From contig QKWP01000433.1 of assembly GCA_003550325.1 (NCBI GenBank), positions 112,536 through 176,535 of the forward strand: 64,000 nucleotides of DNA. The letters are read 5' to 3'. The notes beneath the pieces were generated by a model, which searched no databases, was not told where the DNA came from, and saw only the letters and a list, made by a program, of their open reading frames with translations. The translations under genes and the position numbers were made by a program. Numbering within the stretch: position 1 is the first letter of the stretch; each line of letters opens with the position of its first letter. Origin of the DNA: Gigaspora rosea. Its lineage: Eukaryota > Glomeromycota > Glomeromycetes > Diversisporales > Gigasporaceae. Below are positions 35,931 through 45,970 of this stretch, piece by piece.

Positions 35931-36870
35931 ATTCTCTTATAAAGATGGACTATTTTCAGAAATGGACTCCTATATGTATCTGGACTGACAGAAAAATTGG
36001 AGATATTACACGCACAACATGACTTGAAAATAGCCAGTCATTTTGGGGAAACTAAAACTATTGAGTTAGTGTCCAGAGATTACTAGTGGCCTAAACTCTG
36101 TTGTCCCATCCGGTAAGAATTACGGTCGTGCTGGTCGTTCATACACAAGTATAACGGAACATGCGATATATGTAGCAGGTCAAAAACACCAAGACATCAC
36201 CCTTATGGGCTTTTGTTACCTTTACCAATCCCTTCTCGTCAGTGGCAGTCCATAACCATGGACTTCATAGTTCACTTACCAATGTCTTCAGGATTCGAGT
36301 CCGTCTTAGTAGTGGTGGATAGATTAACCAAAATGGTTCATTTTTTAGCTTGCAGTACCAAAATATCTGCAGAACAAACAGCTCAACTAGTATTGAAAGA
36401 GGTAGTTCGATTGCACAGCATCCCTGAGGAAATTATAACTGACAGTGGACCCAATTCACCTCTCATTTTTGGAAACACCTTTTTAATGCCCTAGGGACGA
36501 AGATTAACTTGTTTTCTGCTTTCCATCCTCAATCAGATGGCCAGAGCGAAAGGGTTAACCAGGTATTGGAACAATACTTAAGGTGCTCCATAAACTACCA
36601 CCAAGATGACTGGGTCTCATTGTTACCTCTAGCCAAGTTTGCATACAACAACTCGGTGCATGCATCAACCAATACCTCCCCATTTTTTGTCAACTATGGA
36701 TTTCATCCTCGCTTTGATATACAAACACCAAAGCATTATGATGTACCGGCTGTTGAAGATAAAGCAAATTACCTACAGAAAATAAAACAGACTCTTGTAC
36801 AAGAATTAGAAAGAGCACAAAAACGCTATAAAAACAATGCAGATAAATTGCACAAAGAATAAAATCACTA
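35931..36870 (+). pseudogene. Integrase of the Gypsy element
   Basis: A zinc-binding HHCC-type region can be traced at 36010-36185 (LHAQHD, then CDICSRSKTPRHHPYG) through stops and a frameshift. The catalytic core is in two open pieces, 36213-36494 (ITMDFIVHLP, VVVDRLTKMVHFL, ITDSGP) and 36509-36862 (FHPQSDGQSERVNQVLEQYL, LPLAKFAYNN). Together they carry the D, D and E of the catalytic triad. A stop and frame change lie between the pieces at 36492-36510. Confidence 0.88.
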
Positions 36871-37282
36871 TAAACCTGGTGATAAAGTATGGTTATTATG
36901 ACGTAATATTACCACCCAGCGTCCCTGTAATAAATTAGACTATAAGAAGTTGGGTCCTTATTGCATCAAGGAACAGATTAACCCGGTAGCTTTTCGTTTA
37001 GACTTACCTTCTTCACTCAAGATCCGCAATGTTTTCCATGTCTCCTTGTTAGATCCATATGTTGAAAACAAATTTCCTGGCAGACATGTTGAACCACCAC
37101 CGCCTGTAATGATTGCAGATGAACCTGCGTTCAAAGTTGAAAAAATTCTGGATTCTAAAGTTTCAAGAGGGAAACTTTTTTACTTGGTAGATTGGAAAGG
37201 CTATGACCCAAGTGAACGGTTCTGGGAACCATGTAAAAATGTAGCTTACGCGCAGGACGCTGTTCATCTATTCCATCTTTAA
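36863..37282 (+). pseudogene. Integrase C-terminus with chromodomain
   Basis: The open piece 36950-37282 reads KLGPYCIKEQINPVAFRLDL and then FHVSLLDPYV, typical of the GPY/F module. A chromodomain follows (VEKILDSKVSRGKLFYLVDW and KGYDPSERFWEP). Chromodomains steer Gypsy integration towards marked heterochromatin in known chromoviruses. The preceding stretch contains stops near 36860 and 36899. Confidence 0.9.
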
Positions 37283-37321
37283 TACCCACACAAGCCAAGT
37301 CAAGCGACAATAAAAAGTGGA

Positions 37322-37338
37322 CAAAAGAGGGAAGATAA
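37322..37338 (+). other. Polypurine tract of the Gypsy element
   Basis: The sequence CAAAAGAGGGAAGATAA directly precedes the 3' LTR. The purine run fits the plus-strand priming site expected at this place. Confidence 0.75.
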
Positions 37339-37667
37339 TGTCACAAGCTAAGCCTCAACCTGTGACACTGGTACCTGTGATGCGGTACCCGCGAGTCAAG
37401 GCTGTAACACAAACCTGTGACCGAAAGTAACTCAGGATCCAAAGTCGTTCCGACCCCGAGATTGTAGTAATTAGTCATGGCGTTAGTAATTATATTATTA
37501 CCATAGCGCATAAGAAATGTAGTCACCATAGTGTAGGTTAGAGAATAGATTAGTAATAGTATATAAGAGAGACAAAATGTAAACTATTATACTTAGCTTA
37601 ATCAATAAACTTTCCAAGCTTCGTTTAAAATTAATAAAACCTGTGTTTCATTTTTCGCCTTGTTACA
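37339..37667 (+). repeat. 3' LTR of the Gypsy element
   Basis: Same length as the 5' LTR, with TGTCACAAGC and CTTGTTACA ends. Most of the roughly 18 differences from the 5' LTR are transitions (C/T or A/G). Confidence 0.93.
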
Positions 37668-37672
37668 TCTAC

Positions 37673-38510
37673 AATATGCACGTCCTTCCGAATGTTTTAA
37701 TATCTTTTAAAAGAAGAATTTAATAAGCATAAGAAGCTTGTTTTTAATTCTAATTAGTCAACTTATGAGTGAAGAAAAATTCAAGAACTCAAATTTATGT
37801 GTGAGTATATAAAAAAAAATGTATATAAAAGGTGTATGTAATTAGACGTAAATCCTGCTTTTCATTTTTCAATTTTTTGTTAATTAATGATATACAGTAT
37901 ACATATATCTACTCCCAATTAAATCTATAATACCTACTAAAATACACATATTCTCTTTTATTAAAACCCCTACCTTATCCTAACCTGTGATAAAAATTTA
38001 AAAATTTTATACAGTAATTTATAATAAAATCAAATTCTCAGAATCCCTTTAGTATGACCATCAAAAGCAGTTACGTAATCGCTGTTTAAAATCTGCAAAA
38101 CAGGTTAACGACATTATATATCAATATTATTAATATTTTAATTAAAAATTTTTATTGAGCAAAAAAGAAAAGCCAACTAATTCGAAATTATTTGAGCTTT
38201 TTATCTAACTTATACATAATATAACACGAAATATTCATAAATTTCGAATTTATTACCAAAAAATGTGGTTTAATTTCGTTCATGTCAAGATTTTTTGCTT
38301 AATTAAGGTTTTTTTTTTTTTTTTGCATCCCCATTGTTTAAATCTATTTGAAATTTGGTTCAAATTTTTCAACCATTTCTTTTACTGCAAAAAACTATAA
38401 GTCTTTTTAAGAAGATTAAACGCCTATATCAGCTATATAATTAATTTTATAAAAATAAAAATAAGCTATATCTCACAAAAAATTCTTTTGTACTGGTCAA
38501 AAATTTCTGC
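37673..38510. other. AT-rich intergenic stretch
   Basis: Nothing recognisable beyond low-complexity A/T sequence and a T-run near 38309-38324. No gene. Confidence 0.5.
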
Positions 38511-38514
38511 TCCA

Positions 38515-38797
38515 CTTGAATGTGTACCAGGTTCGTGCACAGCAAACTTCTTTAAAATTCATTATGTTAGGGAGAGTCAGGGTCAGTTGTTAAAGGATGA
38601 TTTAATGCAGTAAAATTGCCTAACGAAACTATTTGTTAGAGCGTTTCATATGCTTGTTTTTGAGAAGTAAGCGATTTTGATAAAGCAGACGCTTGATTTG
38701 AATTTTCATTATCGTGTTATATTACAACTGATCTTGAAATTGATTCGTAGTTCAGGAAACTTGTGCCACAAGCCTGGCACACATTCGCAAGAACACT
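38515..38797. mobile_element. Inverted-repeat miniature element
   Basis: GAATGTGTACCAGGTTCGTGC near the left end mirrors GCCACAAGCCTGGCACACATTC near the right. CACTTGAA is found just outside or at both ends and may be an 8-bp duplication, but the ends do not align perfectly with it. Non-coding. Confidence 0.6.
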
Positions 38798-38937
38798 TGA
38801 ATTAATTTTTATAGAAAGTCGTATATCAGGTGATTTGCAAATTTTCTTCCATATAGTTTTTCAGCTTCTTCGGTTAGTCTAAATTAAAAATTATTATTAA
38901 TATACATGCATTTCTAAAAACATAATATAATTTATAA

Positions 38938-39382
38938 GGCCATACAAACTTATACTATTGGTTCTCATATCACCAAGTAACCTTTCGTGACCCGGCGACC
39001 CGGATTTTAATTTTTTTTAAAAAAAATTTTTTAATAAAAAAAATTTTATTTAAAAATTTTATTGCCTTACAACCGGATACCCGATACGATAAAAAATTTC
39101 ATATTAAAAATTTAAACTTTATTCTTTATACTGTTATAAAGGCAAACTTTTTACTTAGAACATATTGCACTGATCAATAACACCATAGGCGCGTTTTAGT
39201 AAAAATTAATATTTATATATGTAATTGATTAATAATCTTTACTATATTAAAAATTCGCTCTGTTCGCATAATTATGAATGGAGAATTTCTATTGGCTAAT
39301 ATATTAAAAAATTAAAATTTCAAAACCCCACCTCACTGACCCGGCCGGGATATGAGAACCAATAGTATAAGTTTGTGTGGCC
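38938..39382. mobile_element. PIF/Harbinger-like MITE with TAA duplication (445 bp)
   Basis: The inverted ends of about 35 bp are GGCCATACAAACTTATACTA and TAGTATAAGTTTGTGTGGCC, continuing inward through TTGGTTCTCATATC. TAA flanks both sides (38935-38937, 39383-39385). A 3-bp TAA target is typical of Harbinger-like elements. The middle is A/T-rich with degenerate ACCCGGCGACCCGG words. Confidence 0.82.
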
Positions 39383-39706
39383 TAAATCTAACAAATTTTT
39401 CTAAAGACTTTTACTTCAAGATTAGTTATATTTTTTATAAACTACATACTTGAGATCTTCAGGTTCTATAGTATTTTCTGCATTTCACGAATCCATGTTT
39501 TATTCTTGTAGCTTTCATTTTTTTCTTTTATTTGTATGGGTTAAACTTTCATTACATGTTTTATTTATTATTATCAAATTCATTAATTTGTTTGTTTTAT
39601 AGTTATTATTTGGCATGATGATTAATATTTTGAATTCTATTAATTTAAATAATCAGTTTCTATTAATTAAACTTTAATGAATCTTTGGGCATCGTGTATC
39701 ATATAT

Positions 39707-39899
39707 TGTTGCGGCTGATGCTGAAATTTTGACCTTGATACAAATTTTTTAAACATTTTTTGGGTAATTTGTCCGCTTTGATTTTAGGGTTGGGTTAGGG
39801 TTAGGGTTAAAATTGATTATTAAAGATATATGTAGATCTTAGCAAGGCATATATTTTCAAATTGCGACCCCAAATTCCAACATCGCATCAGCTGTGACA
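39707..39899. mobile_element. Stand-alone 193-bp miniature element with TTAGGG repeats
   Basis: The ends are TGTTGCGGCTGATGCTGAA and GCATCAGCTGTGACA. The flanks TCATATAT and TCATATTT match at 7 of 8. It contains GGGTTGGGTTAGGGTTAGGG near 39785. It is the same family as the core within the foldback elements at 2742, 5998 and 20597. Confidence 0.75.
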
Positions 39900-40184
39900 T
39901 CATATTTTTGGTAAATAATTTTAACCCCGTGCGAAATTAATTTTGGTAATCATGCCAGGTTCGTGCAATTGACTTATATCAACCACTCAAACAAATGTTT
40001 AACCATAATATAAGCTATCAAAGAATTAGATAAATCAGCTTTTTATTATAATCTTTGTCTAAATTCTTGGCTATAATTTGCGACAGATTTAAGAACATTC
40101 CTTAATTATGTACATTTATATCTATTTAAAGTTATTCATAATCTAATTTTGGGAAATAACTGCCAGTTATGCGGGTGAATCCGG

Positions 40185-40445
40185 TTCATTATCGTATTGG
40201 CGCATAATAACGCACATGCGCGTTATTTCGAAACACGCCTTTTTTTTGAAAATTGCATTTTTGACTCGAAATAACGCACATGCGCGTCCCAATTAACGCG
40301 TCCTTATATAAGCAGATTATATACTGAATTGACCGACCCCAAATTTGTCAAAATGATTCGAAATATCGCGCATGCGCGCCCGAAATAACGCGCAGGTTCT
40401 CGAAATTACGCGCAGATACGCGTTATTACGAGCCAATACGGTATA
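40185..40445. mobile_element. CpG-rich inverted-repeat miniature element
   Basis: CGTATTGGCGCATAATAACGC at 40193 mirrors GCGTTATTACGAGCCAATACG ending at 40440. The interior is rich in GCGCATGCGCG and AAATAACGCG words, unlike the CpG-poor surroundings. No open frame is present. Confidence 0.75.
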
Positions 40446-41312
40446 ATCAGAACGAATGTCGTGTTCATGAAAAAAACAAGCTATCTGTTATTTTTCGATT
40501 CCGCAGTTTCAAAAATGTATACACATGATGGAAATCGGAGAATCTGTAATAGATTAATAAAGATTAAAATTCCGATTAGAACGGGTCTTGAAAACTCAGG
40601 AAATCCTTTAAATATCGTGAATTTCCCATAATATGGTAATTTGTGGCCGTTCACACCTTTTGAAAACGGCTATAAACCAAGCTAATGATTGATTGTATAA
40701 TGAATTTTAATGCTTAATAATATAAATTAATGAGTAGTAATGAGGCAATCATCAAGAAATTGACAGTCTCGTTCGCTATTTTTGGGTTTTATTAATTAAT
40801 ATAGTTTTTATAACTTCCATGCACTGCGTTGCAATAGTAAGAGTCTATTTAAAATTGCAATTTCAAATTTTATCAAGGTTCTTGATATTTTTAAAAGAAT
40901 TGAGATCAATATGAATAGAAAAATCAAAATTTAACCTACCAGGTGAGAACATTATATAGACTACATGTATGTTTCTCTATAACATTCTATTCAGAGTTGG
41001 CATTTTACTATATTTTTTCCATTAACTCATGATTCTGTTCATTTTATTTTCTGATTATAAAATTTTTAGTAGTAAATTTTATTAATTAATTATAAGAATA
41101 TTTTAAATTTTTATATTACTAATATTCTAACAATATATATTCAAATAATTGTAAATTAATCATAAAGAATTTTTACAAAAAATTGAGCTTTGCTCTATTG
41201 TTCTATTTGCCAGCACTTATTCTATTGTATTCAAGTTATTGGTAAAAAATAACGTATTCTGCCATTTTTTTGGTTCACGAGTTGAGAGGATTGCTTCACT
41301 ATATCCGACAAT
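40446..41312. other. AT-rich interval downstream of the kinase gene
   Basis: No supported gene. It includes the region where any displaced 3' end of the minus-strand kinase gene would lie, but no matching exon could be recognised. Confidence 0.45.
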
Positions 41313-41450
41313 TAGGGTAGCAATGGTGCTCAATGGAACCCAATGAAACTATGAATGGAGACAATGGAGCTCTGAATGGAGTCTATGTAACTCGTTTTTT
41401 TAGCTCCATTCGCATATTCGTCGAGCTTCATGACTCCATTGTCATCCCTA
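41313..41450. mobile_element. 138-bp hAT-like MITE at the 3' end of the kinase gene
   Basis: The ends are TAGGGTAGCAATGG and CCATTGTCATCCCTA. The arms iterate AATGGAGC/GCTCCATT words, as in the 20249 element. The flanking 8-mers CCGACAAT and GTTGCAAT match at only 4 positions, so the duplication has decayed or the ends differ. It supplies the stop codon of the predicted last kinase exon. Confidence 0.75.
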
Positions 41451-42607
41451 GTTGCAATCCATCTAATTTACTATCTATAAAAAAGATTATTAAACAATGC
41501 TATGCTATAAAATAATATAATTGATTAAAAAATTAAATTTATAATTACCTCGATATTTACGACCACTATTAGATAAAATAAAACTACTTTTATAATGTGA
41601 ATAATTAAATACTTGCATATCATCATTTTTTATATTTTGTAGGTTTTTATCAAATTCAGATAATTCTGATAAAATATTTTCATTAACCTGCCATTCTGCA
41701 AAAAAATCATAAATTTCTTCTGCTGTTGGTCTTTCCTCTGGTTCCGCATGCCAACATTTCTTCATTAAATCTGAATAGGACATTGCTATACTTTCATCAA
41801 TAGGAGGTCGTAAACCATCACATACTTCTAACTGGAATTGTATTTCTGATATCATCCCATTAGGAACAGGCCTACCATATAAAATTTCCCACATAATTAT
41901 ACCAAACGAGTAAATATCAGATTTTATAATATATTGTTGTTCGCTTAAAACTTCAGGAGCAATGTACGGTAAAATTCCACAAATTTCATAAGATTTTGAT
42001 TTTAATTCAATATTAGCTGTTATAGAAAGTCCTAAATCTGCAATATATGCGCTTTTAAAGCTATTTAGCAGTATATTTCCACTGTGCAAATCCCGATGAA
42101 TTAGTTCCTGAGAATGAATTATTTGAAGATCTAATGCAATACATTGTAGCAGATTTAATTTATCTTTCCAATTTATATTTGCTAATGTATTTAAATTGTC
42201 GCGCAAACAACCTTTTCGGGCGTATTCTATAACGAGAATATAATCGTTAGAAACTTTATCTTTTGATATACCAAAACATTTTAGGAATGTTGGATTTTTA
42301 AGACCGATATCGCAATATGCTTTTAACTTATTAATGAAATATATATTCAACTATTAATATAAATGATAAATCATGAATAACATAATTAATAAAATTATTT
42401 AATAAAGATTACCTCTCTTATAAATTCATCATGATAATTATTTGATCCATGAAGTAATTTAAGTGCAACAATTCTTTCTAACTTATGACTTTTATCCATC
42501 CATCTAGCACGGTATACAGTTGCAAATCCACCTTCTCCTATCTCTTTGATATCACTAAATTCATCATAAGAAATCCAAAGTATCGGATATTTATGTTCCA
42601 TTAACAT
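41428..42607 (-). CDS. Protein kinase of the tyrosine-kinase-like type
   Basis: Exons are 42607-42413, 42350-41549 and probably 41474-41428. The introns are 62 and 74 bp with GT..AG ends and consistent phase; product about 347 aa. Motifs: glycine loop GEGGFATVYRA (24-34), VALK lysine (50), HRDLHSGN (150-157), DLG (170-172) in place of DFG, and APE (196-198), followed by SDIYSFGIIMWEI. So it is probably catalytic, though the usual helix-C Glu appears to be Lys (FINKLKAY). The last exon runs into the MITE at 41313-41450 and takes its stop there, so the normal C-terminus is probably lost. The start is the first ATG; an acidic repeat coded just upstream lies out of frame. Family known in Rhizophagus from memory; substrate unknown. 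Confidence 0.82.
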
Positions 42608-42612
42608 TTTTT

Positions 42613-42662
42613 TTTAAATTATCCTCAATTTCAGAATTATCCTCAATTTCAGAATTATCATT
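42613..42662 (-). repeat. Acidic coding-like 18-bp repeat with poly-A before the kinase start
   Basis: On the minus strand two copies of AATTCTGAAATTGAGGAT are followed by nine A residues that end in the ATG of the kinase. One frame reads NDNSEIEDNSEIEDNLKK and ends 25 codons after an acceptor-like TTATTAG. It is off by one from the kinase frame. Confidence 0.6.
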
Positions 42663-43099
42663 CGCAACTAATAATTTATAAAATTTAGTTAATTTTAAAT
42701 TATAAATGAACTAATAACAATATACAGTATCATAAAAATAGTTATGATGGATAATACCTAATATTGTTTCTTTTTCCCTACTTGGCAATTTAAATTTATG
42801 AAATAATTAAATAAATATATATCAATATATAATGAATGAGTATTGTATTTTGTTCAGGACTTGTATGACCCCAGATCTACCAATCGAATGCAAGATCAGG
42901 TGCAACGATCTTTTTGTTTAAAATCTCTAAATTTCGCTTATTAAATCTTTTTTTTTTTAAAAAAATTTTAAGCGATTGATCTACCCTAACATTATTCTCC
43001 TGACCCTAAACTAATACGTTGCTCAATTTGAATTACACCCGATCTTATCATTTGGCTGTTATATGTTAAAATGCTTTTGCACAAATTTAAACATAATAT

Positions 43100-45061
43100 T
43101 TACCTTTGATACCAGTCATTTGCTTTATCCTGATCTCTTGGTGTTCCGATCCCACACCGATAACATTCTGCAACTTTCGACATTCCACTAGCGTTACCCA
43201 TCACTGCAGAGTTTAGATAATGAACAAATGCCTTATATTCATCTTCTTTAACTCCAATTCCTTTTTCAAAACAATCTCCAACCATATATGTTCCGTCATC
43301 ATCTCCCATCTCTGAAGATTTTTGATAGTAATTGAATGCCTTGCGTTCATCCTTTTTAACTCCAATTCCCTTATCATAACAATACCCAACATTAAATGTT
43401 CCACTAGTGCTCCCCATATCAGCAGATTTTAGATAATAAATGAATGCCATGCGTTCATCCTTTTTAACTCCAATTCCTTCGTGATAACAATATCCAACAA
43501 TACATGCTCCACTCGCATGTCCCATCTCTGCAGATTTTTGATAGTAATTGAATGCCTTGCGTTCATCCTTTTTAACTCCAATTCCGTAACAATAACATCG
43601 TCCCACTTTCTTCGTTCCTGCTGCATGCTCCATTTCTGCAGATTTTTTATAATAAACAAATGCCTTACGTTCGTCCTTTTCAACTCCTATTCCTTTTTCA
43701 TAACAATGTCCAATCATATATGTTCCATCGGCATTTCCCATATCTGCAGATTTTTTATAATAAATGAAAGTCTTCTGTTCATCCTTTTCAACTCCAATTC
43801 CTTTTCGATAACAATCTCCAACACTATATGCACCATAAGCATCTCCCATCCTTTCCGATTTTTGATAGTAAATGAAAGCCTTATGTTCATTCTTTTTAAT
43901 CCCAATTCCTTTTTCATAACAATGACCAATCATATATGTTCCAGCAGTATTTCCCATCTTTGCAGATTTTTTATAATAAATGAAAGCCTTATGTTCATCC
44001 TTTTCAACTCCGATTCCTTTCCGGTAACAATCCCCAACATTATATGCACCATAAGCATCACCCATATTTGCCGATTTTTTATAACAAATGAAAGCCTTCT
44101 TTTCATTCTTTTCGACTCCGATTCCTTTTTCATAGCAATGTCCAATCATATATATTCCATCAGCATCTCCCATCTCTGCAGATTTTTGATAATTAATGAA
44201 AGCCTTATGTTCGTCTTTTTCAACTCCAGTTCCTTTACAATAACAATCTCCAACATTATATGCACCATAAGCATCATTCATCCCTGCCGATTGTTGATAA
44301 TAAAAGAAAGCCTTCTTTTCATTCTTTTCGACTCCAATCCCTTTTTCATAACAATATCCAACATTATTTGCCCCACGAGCATGCCCCATTTCTGCTGATT
44401 TTTGATAATAATCGAATGCTTTATGTTCATCCTTTTTAACTCCAATTCCATAATGATAACAATCTCCAACGTTATTTGCTCCTGTTGCATACCCCATCTC
44501 TGCTGATTGTTGATAATAAAAGAAAGCCTTCTTTTCATCCTTTTTGACCCCAATTCCTTTATCATAACAATGTCCAACATTATTTGCCCCACGAGCATGC
44601 CCCATTTCTGCTGATTTTTCATAATAATCGAATGCTTTATGTTCATCCCTTTTAACTCCAATTCCATAATGATAACAACATCCAACGTTATTTATTCCTG
44701 CTGCATGTCCCATCTCTGCTGATTTCTGATAATAAATGAAAGTCTTATTTTCATCTTTTTCGACTCCAATTCCTTTATCATAACAATATCCAACATTATT
44801 TGTCCCACGAGCATGCCCCATTTTTGCTGATTTTTGATAATAAACGAATGCTTTATGTTCATCCTTTGCAACTCCAATTCCATAATTATAACAATATCCA
44901 ACGTTATTTGTTCCTGCTGCATGCCCCATCTCTGCTGACATTTTATAACAAATGAAAGCCTTATTTTCATCTTTTTCGACTCCAATTCCATTTAGATAAC
45001 AGTTTCCGACTTGAAATAGAAATATTCCGTTAATATTATGATGAAACAAATTATAATCCAT
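43100..45061 (-). CDS. Sel1-repeat protein of 653 aa
   Basis: A single open frame from ATG at 45061 to TAA at 43100. From residue about 10 it consists of seventeen full and one partial Sel1 repeats of 36 aa, with consensus xGxxNVGYCYxxGIGVEKDE followed by HKAFIYYQKSAEMGHA. Sel1 repeats fold into helix pairs that serve as protein-binding scaffolds. Repeats 3-7 and 8-13 alternate two subtypes, giving 72-aa dimers. The protein starts inside a repeat-like segment (INGIFLFQVGNCYL), so exons upstream may be missing. The last codons (WYQR, then TAA) overlap a donor-like AG/GTAAAT, so splicing to a further exon is possible. The kinase gene starts 493 bp downstream on the same strand. No signal peptide or membrane segment is seen. 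Confidence 0.85.
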   Translation of the reverse strand: MDYNLFHHNINGIFLFQVGNCYLNGIGVEKDENKAFICYKMSAEMGHAAGTNNVGYCYNYGIGVAKDEHKAFVYYQKSAKMGHARGTNNVGYCYDKGIGVEKDENKTFIYYQKSAEMGHAAGINNVGCCYHYGIGVKRDEHKAFDYYEKSAEMGHARGANNVGHCYDKGIGVKKDEKKAFFYYQQSAEMGYATGANNVGDCYHYGIGVKKDEHKAFDYYQKSAEMGHARGANNVGYCYEKGIGVEKNEKKAFFYYQQSAGMNDAYGAYNVGDCYCKGTGVEKDEHKAFINYQKSAEMGDADGIYMIGHCYEKGIGVEKNEKKAFICYKKSANMGDAYGAYNVGDCYRKGIGVEKDEHKAFIYYKKSAKMGNTAGTYMIGHCYEKGIGIKKNEHKAFIYYQKSERMGDAYGAYSVGDCYRKGIGVEKDEQKTFIYYKKSADMGNADGTYMIGHCYEKGIGVEKDERKAFVYYKKSAEMEHAAGTKKVGRCYCYGIGVKKDERKAFNYYQKSAEMGHASGACIVGYCYHEGIGVKKDERMAFIYYLKSADMGSTSGTFNVGYCYDKGIGVKKDERKAFNYYQKSSEMGDDDGTYMVGDCFEKGIGVKEDEYKAFVHYLNSAVMGNASGMSKVAECYRCGIGTPRDQDKANDWYQR

Positions 45062-45292
45062 TTCACTTTTAAATATGAGAAAACGGAAGATTTAGTCGTT
45101 AAATCTTTCAAATGCAAGTGTCTTTTATTTTAAAGTTTTGTATCACTATCGAATGATACAACTTATTATGGCACAGCCGCATCCAAACTTTAATTTGAGT
45201 TCATAGGAAGTCATTAATGAACTGAAGTTAAGGTTAAAATTGTGAAACGCTGAATTGCCCGAATTTCCTTTGTTTGTTTTGTTAATCTATTT
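45062..45292. other. Upstream interval of the Sel1 gene
   Basis: The promoter and any 5' exons of the minus-strand Sel1 gene should lie here. An in-frame stop lies about 33 bases before the ATG. No named regulatory site is visible. Confidence 0.4.
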
Positions 45293-45645
45293 TAGAGGTA
45301 CTTAAACTTAAAAGCGGTGCGGATTACGTAATAACAACCAATCAAATTGTTAAAAATTTTTTTTTTTTTATATTAAAAACCTCCTTCATGGAGGACGCCA
45401 TGTAGGCGTACTTTAAATTGTTAAAATTTAAAAAAAAAAAAACTCGGATATGCCCGACGAAGCAAAACCAACCGAAAAATGCACGAATCGGTAGTCTAAA
45501 CTCACCTTACAGCATTAACAAAAACTATCGGGAGTAATTTTACATATACAAACGCTCCTAACCCCAACACAAGGCGGCCTAACCTTAATGTTAATGAAAA
45601 ACGATATGTCACGTGATTTGACTGATTTAAATGTCCAGCGAAATA
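45293..45645. mobile_element. GGGTCG-family MITE, divergent copy
   Basis: The interior (AACCAATCAAATTG, GCCCGACGAAGCAAAAC, AGTCTAAACTCACCTTACAG, AACAAAAACTATCGGGAG) is collinear with the copies at 3879 and 58077. The ends have decayed (CTTAAAAGCGGTGC, CTGATTTAAATGTCC), and it carries an extra sequence near 45360-45430. No clean duplication, so it is the oldest of the six. Confidence 0.65.
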
Positions 45646-45970
45646 TTTAAATAGAAGATGAAATTTTAAATAGAGGATGCGATTTAAATCTACCTTCGTA
45701 CAAAAGTTGGACAGTACTTGTCACACCTTTTTTGTACTTCCATATAAATCTATAACAACTGCCTTATAAAGCCGTATCTATAAGACCATTTATACTAGGC
45801 TAATGCATAGCATTGTATGTCCGGAGCCCATCATATGATTCATCATATTACACAAACGCGTTAATATGCATATGTTGGTAAAATTAAAGCACAAATATAG
45901 ACACGCGTGCGGACAGACAAAAAATTTCAAATTTCCATTTCTGATAATATTTACATCTATCTATATCATT

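Larger units (their letters stand above)
32473..37667 (+). mobile_element. Ty3/Gypsy chromovirus LTR retrotransposon (5.2 kb, inactive)
   Basis: Two 329-bp LTRs (32473-32801, 37339-37667) bound the element, with 5-bp duplications TCTAC at 32468-32472 and 37668-37672. The internal order is Gag, protease, reverse transcriptase, RNase H, integrase, chromodomain, which is diagnostic of the Gypsy chromovirus branch. The LTRs differ at about 18 of 329 positions by my count. The reading frame is interrupted by several stops and frameshifts, so it cannot work by itself. Confidence 0.95.

Noticed and set aside
43481-44398. A 305-codon plus-strand frame opposite the Sel1 gene
   Set aside because: It is the mirror image of the 108-bp Sel1 repeats; the repeat period keeps the antisense frame open.
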